Below, piece by piece: positions 49,000 to 58,179 of a stretch of DNA of 64,000 bases. Below the pieces are notes generated by a model. The model was not told where the DNA came from. It did not search any database and saw only the letters and a list, made by a program, of their open reading frames with translations. Numbering within the stretch: the stretch's first letter is position 1; every line of letters begins with the position of its first letter. A program made the translations under genes and the position numbers. The stretch comes from Streptomyces sp. BA2 (GTDB lineage: Bacteria; Actinomycetota; Actinomycetes; Streptomycetales; Streptomycetaceae), in assembly GCF_009769735.1 (NCBI RefSeq), contig NZ_WSRO01000002.1, positions 1,240,001 through 1,304,000 on the forward strand, in the 5' to 3' direction.

Positions 49000-50510
49000 T
49001 GCGCTGCCCTCCTGCGGGCGTGGTCGGCCACGGTCTGGTCGAGCCAGCCGCGGCGGGTGAGTTCGTCGATGAAGCGGAGGTATACGGGGAGGTAGCGGGC
49101 GGTGCGGTCCGGCGAGGGGTGGATCTCCGCGCCGATGCGGACCATGGCGGCGGCCGCTTCCTGGAGGCTCGCTCCGGAGGAGGTGGCGGCGAGGACCGCC
49201 ATGCCGATGGCGCCCTCTGCCTGTTCCGGCAGGCGTACGGGACGTCCGATGACCTCGGCGCGCAGCCGGCACCAGTAGCGGTTGCGGGCGCCGCCGCCGG
49301 TGAGGGTGAGCGGTCCGTCGACGGGGGCGCCGAGGTGGTGGAGATAGTCGAGGCAGAGCCGTTCCAGGCAGGCGACGCCGAGCAGCTGCGCGTGGAACTC
49401 GGCGGCGCGGGTGGGGACTTGGCCGAGGGTGAAGGGCTCGGCTTCCGGGGCGCGGAAGGGGAAGCGTTCGCCGCCGGTGGAGACCAGGGGGTAGGTGACC
49501 GCGTCCGGGTCGAGCGCTGCGGCCTGCTCGGTGAGTTCGTCCAGGTCCTCGACGGGGAAGTGCCGGGAGATGACACCGGCGCCGCTGCTCGACGCGCCGC
49601 CCGGCAGCCAGCTCTCGCCCGGCCCGCGGTGGCAGTACACGACGCCCGCCGGGTCACGGACCAGATGCGGGCTGCTGCCCTTGAGGACGAGGGTGGTGCC
49701 GAGCACCGAGTTCCAGGCGCCGGGTGCCAGGGCTCCGGCGCCGATCTGGGCGGCGCAGCCGTCGGTCATTCCGGCGACCAGGGTGGTGCCTTCGGGGATT
49801 CCGGTGGCTTCCGCGGCGGCGGCGCATACGGTGCCGAGCACGCTGCCGGGACGTACGACGTCGGGCAACAGGCCTTCGGGTACGCCGAGTTCGGCCATGA
49901 CCTTGTCCGGCCAGCGCTCCTCGATCAGGTGGTAGCCGGTCTTGAGGGCATGGCTCGCGTCGGCGGCGACCTGATGTCCGGCGAGGCGCCAGGTGATCAG
50001 GTCGACTTGATGCAGCAGCCGGAGGCCCGCGCCGGGCGCCACGGGTTCATGGTCGAGGAGCCAGCGCAGTTTGGGCAGCGCCCAGGACGGCTGCATGCTG
50101 CGGTAGCCGAGCTCCCGCCAGACGGCTCCTCCGGCGTCGTTGATGGTCGCCGTCTTGTCGGCGGCGCGCCCGTCGTCGTACATCAGGCCGGGGGTGAGCG
50201 GGCGGCCTTCGGCGTCGGCGAGCAGGATGGTGCCGGAGGTGCCGTCGGTCGCGAGCCCGCGGATCCGCCGCGTGTCGAGTCCGGCCAGGGCCTCGCGACA
50301 GGCGGCGGACAGCGCGGTCCACCACTGTTCGGGGTCCTGCTCATGGCGTACGCCGTCACGGCGGCTGGTCAGCGGCCGTGAGGCGGTGGCGAGGAGCTGC
50401 CCGGAACCGTCGACGGCGACGCAACGGGCACTCTGGGTACCGAGGTCGAGGCCGAGCCAGATGCCGTCGAGGGGGCCGGGGGTGTGGTCGGCGGATTGTG
50501 TCTCAGACAT
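48996..50510 (-). CDS. FGGY carbohydrate kinase 1
   Basis: 504 residues from ATG 50510 (AGGAGA 6 bp upstream). IWLGLDLGTQSARCVAVDGS (phosphate 1), GLATDGTSGTILL, NSVLGTTLVLKGSS and LTGGGARNRYWCRLRAEVIG (FGGY signature 2). It phosphorylates a sugar or polyol; xylulokinase/ribulokinase-like but not assignable. It follows a small duplicated open frame that overlaps its start by 8 nt. Confidence 0.9.
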   Translation of the reverse strand: MSETQSADHTPGPLDGIWLGLDLGTQSARCVAVDGSGQLLATASRPLTSRRDGVRHEQDPEQWWTALSAACREALAGLDTRRIRGLATDGTSGTILLADAEGRPLTPGLMYDDGRAADKTATINDAGGAVWRELGYRSMQPSWALPKLRWLLDHEPVAPGAGLRLLHQVDLITWRLAGHQVAADASHALKTGYHLIEERWPDKVMAELGVPEGLLPDVVRPGSVLGTVCAAAAEATGIPEGTTLVAGMTDGCAAQIGAGALAPGAWNSVLGTTLVLKGSSPHLVRDPAGVVYCHRGPGESWLPGGASSSGAGVISRHFPVEDLDELTEQAAALDPDAVTYPLVSTGGERFPFRAPEAEPFTLGQVPTRAAEFHAQLLGVACLERLCLDYLHHLGAPVDGPLTLTGGGARNRYWCRLRAEVIGRPVRLPEQAEGAIGMAVLAATSSGASLQEAAAAMVRIGAEIHPSPDRTARYLPVYLRFIDELTRRGWLDQTVADHARRRAAQ

Positions 50511-50721
50511 GGAGGTCTCCTGGGGCTGCGGGAATGCTGGCGGCTTCGTACGGGGTGCCGCCCTGCCCGAGGTCGTGCTCCCCCGCCACACTGCGGCGGA
50601 GACCGTGCTCCCCCGCCGCACTGCGGCCACCGCTGCAACCCGCCTCGCACACGAGGGCCCGGCGGCCAGCGAAGTCCTCGTACAGGGCGGCGTAGCGGTC
50701 CACGAGATGGGCCTCAGACAT
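50503..50721 (-). CDS. small open frame created by tandem duplication of the kinase 2 tail
   Basis: 72 residues from ATG 50721, with GGGAGAAG upstream. It begins MSEAHLVDR and continues YAALYEDFAGRRALVCEAG, matching YAALYEDFIGRRAIVREAG at the C-terminus of kinase 2. It ends GQGGTPYEAASIPAA versus GQGGTPHEADSVPAA in kinase 2. Its start context and stop context (stop 2 bp before the next gene's ATG) are the same duplicated junction. A 10-residue internal repeat (RSAAGEHGLR / RSVAGEHDLG) is extra. It keeps an open frame and coupled signals, but there is no sign of a function; it may simply keep ribosomes coupled. Confidence 0.55.
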   Translation of the reverse strand: MSEAHLVDRYAALYEDFAGRRALVCEAGCSGGRSAAGEHGLRRSVAGEHDLGQGGTPYEAASIPAAPGDLHV

Positions 50722-50880
50722 GGTCTTCTCCCAGGGCGGCGGGGACGCTGTCAGCTTCGTGCGGGGTGCCGCCCTGCCCCGCGGCACCGCTCCCCCGCCA
50801 GACCGCTCCACCACCCCAACCCGCCTCGCGGACGATGGCCCGCCGGCCGATGAAGTCCTCGTACAGGGCGGCGTAGAACT
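50503..50880. repeat. tandem duplication with internal 30-bp repeat
   Basis: A 25-bp block starting GAAGTCCTCGTACAGGGCGG occurs at 50671-50695 and 50852-50876 (offset 181 bp). The gene-start junction CTCAGACATGG occurs at 50503-50513 and again 211 bp on. The 30-bp difference equals one extra copy of a 30-bp unit (50574 and 50604, core CGTGCTCCCCCGCC), so the history is a tandem duplication followed by one internal unit expansion. Confidence 0.8.
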
Positions 50881-52276
50881 GCGCGCGTTCCGGGTCCGGC
50901 TCCCAACTGCTCTGCATCCGGACGTACTTGGCGGCAGCGGTGTGCATGCTGCTCTCGGCGCCCGAGCGGACGAGGCCGGTGAGGAAGGCGCCCTTGGCGC
51001 CCAGTTCGGTGTCGCCGGAGCGGGCGGTCGGCACTCCCGTCGCGTCGGCGATCAGCGCGCACCACGCGTCACTGTTCGCGCCGCCGCCGCACAGCCTCAG
51101 CTCGCTCACGTCCGTGCGGGCCGCGGCCAGCGAGTCGCGCAGGACCAGTGAGAGGCCGTCGAAGACGGCGCGGGCCATGTCGGCGCGCGAGTGCTCAAGG
51201 GACAGTCCCCAGAAGGAGCCGCGGGCGTGCGGGTCGAGGAACGGGGCGCGTTCGCCCGCCGGCGAGAGGTAGGGCAGGAACAGCAATCCGCGGGCGCCCG
51301 GCTCCGATTCGAAGGCCAGGCGTGCGAGGTCCGGCGGCCCGGCCACCCCCAGCGTCCGCGCGGCCCAGCCGAGCACCTCGGCGCCGTTGAGGGTCGGGAA
51401 GGCGCGAAGGACGCGCTCGCGGCCGCGGTAGGCGATGTTGATGCCGGACGGTTCGCCGCTGGTGTCCACGTCCGTGCGGACGATCTCCGTGCAGAGGGTG
51501 GTGCCGAGGATGCTGCACGCCTGCCCGGGGTTGACCACGCCGACGCCGCGTGCGGTGGCGGCGATGTCGTACGGGGACATCACGACGGGAAGGCCGGCCG
51601 GGAGCCCCAGTTGGCCCGCGGCGTCGCGGGTGATCTCGGCGATCCGCTCCGACTCGCCGAGGACGGTCGGCAGGAGCCGGTGGTAGTCGCTCAGGCCGAA
51701 CAGGTCGAGGATCCGCGGGTCGTAGTCCCCGGTGGTGTGGTCGAGGAACGGGGCGGAGGCGTCGGATTCGTCGCAGGCGCGGACTCCGGTGAGGCGCAGG
51801 AAGAGCCAGCCCGCGGCGGTGAGCGAGGTGCGGGAGCGCGCGAGGCGGTCGGGGTCGTGGGCGGCGAGCCAGCTGAAGAGGGCGCTCTGCATGCCTGCGC
51901 AGGTCAGCGAGCCGTTGAGGCGGAAGGCCGCTTCGAGGACGCCCTCGCGCTGCCAGGCCGTGAGCAGGTCGCCGGCCCGGCCGTCGGACCAGAGGATCGC
52001 GGGCCCGGTGGGGCGGCCGTCCTCGTCGACGAGCCAGGCTCCGTCGCCCTGGGCGGTGAAGGACACCAGCCAGACGGGGTCGGCGAGACCGGACAGCACG
52101 CTGCGGACGGTGTGGACGACGGCGTTCCAGACGGCGTCCATGTCCTGCTCCGCCCAGCCGGGGTGGGGCCGGAGCACTTCGGTGGCGAGCCGGGAGACCG
52201 CGATCTCCTTGCCCTGGTCGTCGAAGACGACCGACTTGATCATTGTGGTGCCGACGTCGATGGTCAGTACGGACAT
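50714..52276 (-). CDS. FGGY carbohydrate kinase 2
   Basis: 520 residues from ATG 52276 (AAAGGA 8 bp upstream). VLTIDVGTTMIKSVVFDDQG, HPGWAEQDMDAVWNAVVHTV, ACSILGTTLCTEIV, and LRLCGGGANSDAWCALIADA (FGGY signature 2). About 35 residues after the normal family end are low-complexity Gly/Ala (GWGGGAVWRGSGAAGQGG), and this tail is what was duplicated downstream. Resembles erythritol/xylulose-type and AI-2-kinase-like enzymes; the substrate is unknown. It lies 13 bp after the MFS carrier, so they are co-transcribed. Confidence 0.9.
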   Translation of the reverse strand: MSVLTIDVGTTMIKSVVFDDQGKEIAVSRLATEVLRPHPGWAEQDMDAVWNAVVHTVRSVLSGLADPVWLVSFTAQGDGAWLVDEDGRPTGPAILWSDGRAGDLLTAWQREGVLEAAFRLNGSLTCAGMQSALFSWLAAHDPDRLARSRTSLTAAGWLFLRLTGVRACDESDASAPFLDHTTGDYDPRILDLFGLSDYHRLLPTVLGESERIAEITRDAAGQLGLPAGLPVVMSPYDIAATARGVGVVNPGQACSILGTTLCTEIVRTDVDTSGEPSGINIAYRGRERVLRAFPTLNGAEVLGWAARTLGVAGPPDLARLAFESEPGARGLLFLPYLSPAGERAPFLDPHARGSFWGLSLEHSRADMARAVFDGLSLVLRDSLAAARTDVSELRLCGGGANSDAWCALIADATGVPTARSGDTELGAKGAFLTGLVRSGAESSMHTAAAKYVRMQSSWEPDPERAQFYAALYEDFIGRRAIVREAGWGGGAVWRGSGAAGQGGTPHEADSVPAALGEDHV

Positions 52277-52289
52277 CAGGTGGGTCCTT

Positions 52290-53694
52290 TCACGCCGGGG
52301 CCGAGGCGGTGGGCGCTGTACCCGAGGCGGTGGGCGCTGCGCCCGAGCCGGCGGACGCGGTGTCCGGGGCGGCGGACGCGGTGTCCGGCGACGCGCCACC
52401 CGCCTCCGCCGCATCCGCTTCCGCCGCACCCGCGTCGTCCGGCAGCTTCAGGAAGAGTGCGAGCACGGTGCTCACCGCATGCATCCCCGCGAAAATCCAG
52501 ACCACCCCTGTGACACCGAGCGGCCCGACGAAGACGGCGACGACGGCGACGACGGCGGGGCCGACGAAGGTACTGGCGCCCGCGCCCAGGTTGAGCGCGG
52601 CGAGCGCCTGCCCCTTGTGCCGCGGCTCCAGCGAGGGCACCAGTGCCGAAAGCGGTACATATCCGGCCAGCGTAGCGCCGTAGAGAGCGGCGGCGGCCAG
52701 TGCCAGCGGGAAGTTGTCGCCGGCCGCGTTCGGGACGTAGAAGAGCAGCAGCGTGCTGACGGTGCATCCCGCGCCGCCGAACCAGGCGATGGTCCTGCGC
52801 CAGCCGACCCGGTCGCCCACCACCCCGAAGAGCAGGTTGGCGAAGATGTTGGTGGCGAACATGGCGCTGAGCAGATGAAGCCACTCGGTGAGGCTGAAGC
52901 CGACCGACTTCGTGAAGTGGATCGGCATGATCACGAAGAAGCCGAACTGCGATGCCGTGTTGATGACCCGCGCGAGCGATCCCGCGCCGACCCGGGGATT
53001 GCGCCACAGCACCGTGACGCTGCCGACGAGCGTGGCGAGCGGCCCTTCGCCCTCGCCGCGCGGCCGCTTCCCGCCCCGGTCGTCGCGGACCAGAAGCAGG
53101 GCGATGAGTCCGCCCCCGGCCACGAGCACCAGTGCGGACCACAGCGTGGCGTAGGCGCCGATCTGCGGGATGAGTCCGCTGGCGACCAGTGAACCCAGCG
53201 TGGGCAGACCGCCGGTGAAGGCGAACCAGAACCAGCCCATGGCCGTGCCGAGCCGGGCACGCGGTGCCACCGAGGCGATCCAGACCAGGAACCCGTAGGC
53301 GAACAGCGGGTAGCCCAGGCCGCGCAGGCCGTACCCGAGCATCATCAGCGGATAGCTGGTCATGGGGATGGCCAGGACGAGGAAGAGGATGGAAGACGCC
53401 CCAGATGCCCAGACCGGTCCACATGACGCGGCGCGGGCCCCACAGGTCGGACAGCACTCCGGAGAGCCAGGCGGCGATGGCCGCGGCGCCTCCGTAGACG
53501 GTGAACAGGAGCGCGACGCGGGGCTGCGAGATGCCCTCGTCTATCAGGTACGGCGAGAGGTAGCCGGACTCGACGCCGTCTCCGATCATGAAGAGGAGCA
53601 GCCCGAGGTAGCCCCAGGCGAGGGTCGGCGGGATGCCCAGGCGTGTGATCAGCGAACGCGGAGGAGCGGACTGAGGTGGCGGAGGAGTCGGCAT
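52290..53694 (-). pseudogene. RbtT/DalT-like polyol MFS transporter, single-base frameshift
   Basis: From ATG 53694 the protein reads LGIPPTLAWGYLGLLLFMIG, then VESGYLSPYLIDEGISQPRV and WTGLGIWGVF. At 53391 one extra C shifts the frame, after which it continues as ILFLVLAIPMTSYPLMMLGY, GFLVWIASVAPRARLGTAMG and so on to the stop at 52290. Twelve transmembrane segments are recovered if the frames are joined. The N-terminus is typical of ribitol/arabitol/xylitol carriers. As read, the transporter is split; a sequencing error or programmed shift cannot be excluded because only one base is involved and the kinases downstream look intact. Confidence 0.8.
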
Positions 53695-53862
53695 CGACTC
53701 TCCCCTTTCTGCGGCGGCGGCAGGAGGGACGGACGAGGTGATGGAACCGCTGGCCGGAAAGGCGGGTCAATGGCGGCCGGAATCTTCCCATCGGGGCGGC
53801 GACCTGCCGTGTTGTGTCGTACGGGAGCCGCTCGCGGACGCCGCTCTCCTCGGCGGAGGCAC

Positions 53863-53884
53863 GTTAAATTCGTGCGAACATAAC
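53863..53884. promoter_or_regulatory. 22-bp palindrome, probable DeoR operator
   Basis: Halves GTTAaaTTCG and CGAAcaTAAC flank a central TG, with 8 of 10 positions symmetrical, in an AT-rich patch. It lies between the divergent carrier and DeoR genes. TTCG/CGAA cores are common in DeoR-family operators. Confidence 0.6.
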
Positions 53885-53946
53885 GCGGCGAGTTCACACA
53901 CGTGCCGCCCGGACGGCAGGGAACGGACACCGGAAGGAGCACCGCG

Positions 53947-54732
53947 ATGGACCGGGTCGAGGCCCAGGAGGAGCGGCGGCGGCAGATGCGTGAGGCCGTC
54001 ATCGGCCGCGGCTTCGTGCGCACCGCGGACCTCGCCGAGGAGTTCGGCGTCAGCCTGATGACCGCGCACCGTGATCTGGACGCCCTTCAGGCACAGGGCT
54101 GGCTGCGCAAGGTGCGAGGCGGTGCGACCGGGCTGCCGTCGGCGCAGTTCCACGGCAGTGTCGCGGAGCGGATGGCCACCATGGCCCAGACGAAGCAGCT
54201 CCTCGCGCGGGCCGCCGCGACCCTGCTCGTTCCGGGCCAGACGGTGCTGCTCGACGACAGCACGACCTGCCTGCTCCTCGCGCACCAGGTCACCGAGCAC
54301 ACCCCGCTGACCGTGCTCACCAACTCACTCCCGGCCATCACCACGCTCGCGAAGGAACCCGGCGTCTCGCTGATCACGCTGGGCGGCGCGTACTTCCCGG
54401 CGTACGACGCTTTCATGGGCCTGCACACCGCGGACGCGGTCCGTGCCTTTCGCGCCGATGTCCTCTTCATGTCCACGACGGCCGTCACCAACGGCCGCTG
54501 CTACCACACCTCGCCGGAGACGGTGCAGGTCAAGCGGGCGATGATGGAGTGCGCGGCGCGGCGGGTGCTTGTCGCGGACCACACCAAGTTCTGCAAGGAC
54601 GGTCTGTACGCGCTCGCGCCGCTGACCGACTTCGATCTGCTGATCGTGGACGACGGCCTGGCGGCGGATCAGGTACGGGCGGTGCGCGCGGCCGGCACCG
54701 AGGTGATGGTGGTGCCGGCCCGCGATCAGTGA
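53947..54732 (+). CDS. DeoR-family transcriptional regulator
   Basis: 261 residues from ATG 53947 (AAGGAG 8 bp upstream). HTH about 8-60: RRQMREAVIGRGFVRTADLA then EEFGVSLMTAHRDLDAL, a small variation on the canonical VSxxTIRRDL. DeoR C-terminal sensor: VLLDDSTTCLLLAHQV, LTVLTNSLPAITTLA, SLITLGGAYFPAYDAFMG and LVADHTKF. These proteins sense phosphorylated sugars or polyols. Divergent from the polyol carrier/kinase operon, which it should control. Confidence 0.92.
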   Translation: MDRVEAQEERRRQMREAVIGRGFVRTADLAEEFGVSLMTAHRDLDALQAQGWLRKVRGGATGLPSAQFHGSVAERMATMAQTKQLLARAAATLLVPGQTVLLDDSTTCLLLAHQVTEHTPLTVLTNSLPAITTLAKEPGVSLITLGGAYFPAYDAFMGLHTADAVRAFRADVLFMSTTAVTNGRCYHTSPETVQVKRAMMECAARRVLVADHTKFCKDGLYALAPLTDFDLLIVDDGLAADQVRAVRAAGTEVMVVPARDQ

Positions 54733-54736
54733 GGGG

Positions 54737-55414
54737 TCAACTCCCTTTCGGGCCCGGGCGATCCGAGGTCAGGTAGGAGATGACCATGTCCCCCAGCATC
54801 GTCCGGTAGTGCTCACGACCGGACGCCTCGGTGAGGTCGCGGCCGAAGAGCGCACGGAACGTGTGCCGGTTCGAGACCCGGAAGAAGCAGAACGAGCTGA
54901 TCATCGCGTGCAGGTCGACGGCATCCACCTCGGCCGTGAACACGCCCTGTTCACGCCCGGCTTCGAGGATCGAGGCGATGACGTCGATCGCCGGAGAGCT
55001 GAGCGACGCCAGACTCGGCGAGGCCCCGATGTGCTTCGCCTCGTGGATGTTCTCGATGCTGACGAGGCGGATGAAGTCCGGGTGCGCCTCGTGGTGGTCG
55101 AAGGTGAGCTCGGCCAGGCGCCGGATGGCGGACACCGGGTCCAGATGCCCGACGTCGAGCTGCTGCTCCTCGTGCCGGATGACCTTGTACGCCCGCTCCA
55201 GGACCGCGGTGAACAGCTGATCCTTGCTGCCGAAGTAGTAGTAGATCATCCGCTTCGTGGTCCGCATACGGGCGGCGATCTCGTCCACCCTGGCCCCCGC
55301 GTAGCCCATGCGCGCGAACTCCTCGGTGGCCACGTCGAGGATCTCCCCCTGCGTACGGGCCGCGTCCCGGGTTCGCTTGACGGGCGGGGACGGCGGGGGG
55401 ACAGCGGCGGCCAT
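54737..55414 (-). CDS. TetR-family regulator
   Basis: 225 residues from ATG 55414. HTH: ILDVATEEFARMGYAGARVD, EIAARMRTTKRMIYYYFGSK. The ligand domain contains SIENIHEAKHIGASPSLASL and VFTAEVDAVDLHAMISSFCF, typical of TetR regulators of aromatic and shikimate catabolic operons. It lies downstream of qsuB on the same strand, so it is probably the regulator of the shikimate operon and may be part of it. It meets the DeoR gene tail to tail with only 4 bp between. Confidence 0.9.
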   Translation of the reverse strand: MAAAVPPPSPPVKRTRDAARTQGEILDVATEEFARMGYAGARVDEIAARMRTTKRMIYYYFGSKDQLFTAVLERAYKVIRHEEQQLDVGHLDPVSAIRRLAELTFDHHEAHPDFIRLVSIENIHEAKHIGASPSLASLSSPAIDVIASILEAGREQGVFTAEVDAVDLHAMISSFCFFRVSNRHTFRALFGRDLTEASGREHYRTMLGDMVISYLTSDRPGPKGS

Positions 55415-55473
55415 GCGGCTCCTCAGGGCGGACTCATCGGCGCCGGTCAGTCTAATGCTGGTGATGATGTCGG

Positions 55474-57291
55474 CTAATGCTGGTGAAGGTGCTGGGCCGC
55501 GAGCCGCACGGCGGCGTTCTGCGCCCCGTATCCCCGGTAGCCGCCCGTGCGCTGCACCAGTTCGAAGAAGACGCGCCCGACCGTGGCGGTGTAGCAGTGC
55601 AGGAACTCCCCGTTCTCGTCGCGGTCGTAGAGGATGCCGAGGTCCGCGAGCGTGGCCAGGTGCTGTGGGTCCAGTTCGTAGCGGGCGTCGAGGTCGTCGT
55701 AGTAGTTGGCGGGGATCGGCAGGAGGCCCGTGCCTGTTTCGCGGACGCGACGGGCCGCGCCGACGATGTCGTCCGTCGCGAGCGCGATGTGCTGAAGGCG
55801 GCTGCCCTCGGCGTCCGGCGCCGGCGCGATGTTGAGGACGATGCGCACACCGCCGTCGGGGGACGCGACGGCCCGGCTGCGCACGAGGCCGTAGGGGTCG
55901 GCGAGATCGAGGCTGTCGTCGGGCTCAAGGCCCAACACGCCCCGGTGGAAGAGCGATGCCTCGTCGAACTGGTGCCAGGGCTGGGTGAGGGCGATGTGGT
56001 CGATGTGGCGGACGGTCGCCGCCGTGTCTCCTGGCTCGGGTGACGGGGCGCGCGACGGCACCTCGGTGAAGTCACCGGTCCAGCTGGGGTGGTCGGGCTG
56101 CTCCGTGCGGCAGAAGAAGAACTCCGTGCCGTCGGGTGCGGCCACCGCGTCCAGGGGCGCGTCCTGCGGCCCTCGGCGCCTGGGCACCACGGGGGCGAGT
56201 ACCGCCTCCGCGCGCCGCGCCGCTCGCTCCGGGTCGGGGGTCTCCACGCCGATGGCGGTCAGCGCGGGACCTTGCCGACGGCCGCCGGCGCTGACACTGA
56301 CGCCGGTGTTGAGCAGGATCCGGGCGTCCCCCTGCTCCCACAGTTCGACCGGCTTCCATGTGTGCCGTGCGGTGTGGGCGAAGCCGAGGGACTCAAGGAC
56401 TCCGCGCAGGGGTTCGGTGTCGGCCGCGGTCAACTCGGCGAAGGCGAAACCGGAGGGCTCGGCCGCGGCGGGGAGCGTGGACAGACCGGCCGATTCCTCC
56501 AGGAGGAGCAGCGAGCGGAGCGCGTCGACGGCGGTGGAGGCCGCCCCTGCCTGCCGGAAGACGTCGTTGAACACTTCGAGCGACAGGGGCCCTTGGTATC
56601 CGGCGCGCACGGTGGCGGCCACCAGAGGGGCGAGGTCGAAGCCGCCCTGGCCGGGGAAGCAGCGGTAGTGCCTGCTCCACTGGAGGACGTCCATCGCCAT
56701 CAGGGGTGCGTCCGCCAGCTGGAGGAAGAAGATCTTCTCGCCGGGGATGTCCGCGATGCCCTTGGGATCGGAACCGCGGGAGAGGATGTGGAAGCTGTCG
56801 AGGCAGGTGCCGAGGGCCGGATGGTCCGCCTGCTCGACGATCCGCCAGGCGTGGTCGTACGTGCTGACGTGCCGGCCCCAGGCCAAGGCCTCGTAGGCGA
56901 TGCGGATGCCGTGGGCCGCCGCCCGGTCGGCGAGCAGCCGCAGTTGCTCGGCGGCGAGCGCGTCGTCGTCGACCGACTCGGGGGCGACGCTGGAGCAGAC
57001 GAGGAGCAGGTCCGCGCCCAGGCGTTCCATCACGGGGAACTTGCGTTCCGCGCGCCGCAGATTGCGGGCGAGTACGTCGGCGGGGACTGCCTCGAAGTCG
57101 CGGAACGGCTGGTAGAGGTCGATGCCGAGCCCCAGATCCGCACAGCGGATGCGTACCTCCTCGGGGCTGAGCGGGCCGCCGAGCAGATCGTTCTCGAAGA
57201 TTTCCACGCCGTCGAATCCGGCGGTGGCGACGGCGGTGAGTTTCTCGGACAGCGGGCCGCTGAGCGAGACGGTGGCGATCGATTTGCGCAT
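55474..57291 (-). CDS. qsuB: 3-dehydroshikimate dehydratase, two-domain QsuB type
   Basis: 605 residues from ATG 57291. The N-terminal half (about 1-280) is a xylose-isomerase-like TIM barrel (MRKSIATVSLSGPLSEKLTA, RIAYEALAWGRHVSTYDHAW, GTCLDSFHILSRG, LSLEVFNDVF) with the metal-ligand Glu/Asp/Gln/Glu pattern of dehydroshikimate dehydratases. The C-terminal half (about 285-605) is an HPPD-like VOC domain (VRHIDHIALTQPWHQFDEAS, LQHIALATDD, VGRVFFELVQRTGGYRGYG). Length and organisation match C. glutamicum QsuB (618 aa). It turns 3-dehydroshikimate into protocatechuate, which enters the beta-ketoadipate pathway. Confidence 0.93.
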   Translation of the reverse strand: MRKSIATVSLSGPLSEKLTAVATAGFDGVEIFENDLLGGPLSPEEVRIRCADLGLGIDLYQPFRDFEAVPADVLARNLRRAERKFPVMERLGADLLLVCSSVAPESVDDDALAAEQLRLLADRAAAHGIRIAYEALAWGRHVSTYDHAWRIVEQADHPALGTCLDSFHILSRGSDPKGIADIPGEKIFFLQLADAPLMAMDVLQWSRHYRCFPGQGGFDLAPLVAATVRAGYQGPLSLEVFNDVFRQAGAASTAVDALRSLLLLEESAGLSTLPAAAEPSGFAFAELTAADTEPLRGVLESLGFAHTARHTWKPVELWEQGDARILLNTGVSVSAGGRRQGPALTAIGVETPDPERAARRAEAVLAPVVPRRRGPQDAPLDAVAAPDGTEFFFCRTEQPDHPSWTGDFTEVPSRAPSPEPGDTAATVRHIDHIALTQPWHQFDEASLFHRGVLGLEPDDSLDLADPYGLVRSRAVASPDGGVRIVLNIAPAPDAEGSRLQHIALATDDIVGAARRVRETGTGLLPIPANYYDDLDARYELDPQHLATLADLGILYDRDENGEFLHCYTATVGRVFFELVQRTGGYRGYGAQNAAVRLAAQHLHQH

Positions 57292-57318
57292 GCTGTTCTC
57301 CTGATCAGGCCGGTGTGC

Positions 57319-58179
57319 TCAGGCCGGGAAGGCGGCCAGATCGCCGAGGTCGGCGAGCATCGGGCCGGTGTGCGGTTCGAGCCCGGTGAAGAGCCGGAAG
57401 GCGTCCGCCGCCTGGAAGACGGCCATGCCTCCACCGTCGAGGGTGCGGCAGCCGATGGCGCGCGCCTCGCGCAACAGCTCCGTCTCCAGCGGCCGGTAGA
57501 CGACTTCGGCCACCCACAGGCCGGGCCTGAGCAGCGCGACCGACAGGGGCGGACCCGGATGCGCGACCATGCCCATCGGCGTGGCGTGGACGAGCCCGTC
57601 CGCGGCGGCGAGGCGCTCGGCCAAGGCCCCGGTGGGCGCGGCCACCGCACGGCCGGGCCCGAAGCGCGAGGTCAGCGCCGAGGCGAGGGCGGCGGCACGG
57701 GCCGGGTCGGTGTCGACCAGGGTGACCCGGTCGACGCCGAGGTTCAGCAGGGCGTGCGCCACCGCGGCGCCCGCACCGCCCGCGCCGAGCTGTACGACGT
57801 CACCGGTCGGCGCGTCGGCCAGGCCGCGGGCGAAGGACTGGGCGAAGCCGGTGGCGTCGGTGTTGTGCCCGATGGCGCGTCCGTCCTTGAAGACGACGGT
57901 GTTCACGGCGCCGAGCTCGGCGGCCTCGGGGGCGAGCTCGTCGAGGTGCTCGATGACCAGTTGTTTGCAGGGGTGGGTGATGTTCAGGCCGTCGAAGCCG
58001 AGGCGCCGGGCGGCGTGCACCAGCTCGCCGACGGCCTCGGGCGCGACGCCCAGTACGTCGAGGTCGAGGGTGCGGTAGATGAGGCGCACACCGTGCCGGT
58101 CCGCCTCGCGTTCGTGCAGGGCGGGGCTCAGGGAGGGGCCGATACCGGAGCCGATCAGGCCGGTGAGGTACGAGGTCAT
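57319..58179 (-). CDS. shikimate dehydrogenase, probably catabolic and NAD-dependent (QsuD-like)
   Basis: 286 residues from ATG 58179. Substrate motif GPSLSPALHE, catalytic GLNITHPCKQLVIEHL (Lys), AVNTVVF and NTDATGFAQS (Asp). Nucleotide motif QLGAGGAGAAVAHAL is followed by VTLVDTDPARA: an Asp where biosynthetic AroE enzymes have the NADP-selective NRT. This points to NAD and oxidation of shikimate to 3-dehydroshikimate. Lies between the carrier and qsuB genes (27 bp before qsuB), consistent with one operon. Confidence 0.9.
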   Translation of the reverse strand: MTSYLTGLIGSGIGPSLSPALHEREADRHGVRLIYRTLDLDVLGVAPEAVGELVHAARRLGFDGLNITHPCKQLVIEHLDELAPEAAELGAVNTVVFKDGRAIGHNTDATGFAQSFARGLADAPTGDVVQLGAGGAGAAVAHALLNLGVDRVTLVDTDPARAAALASALTSRFGPGRAVAAPTGALAERLAAADGLVHATPMGMVAHPGPPLSVALLRPGLWVAEVVYRPLETELLREARAIGCRTLDGGGMAVFQAADAFRLFTGLEPHTGPMLADLGDLAAFPA

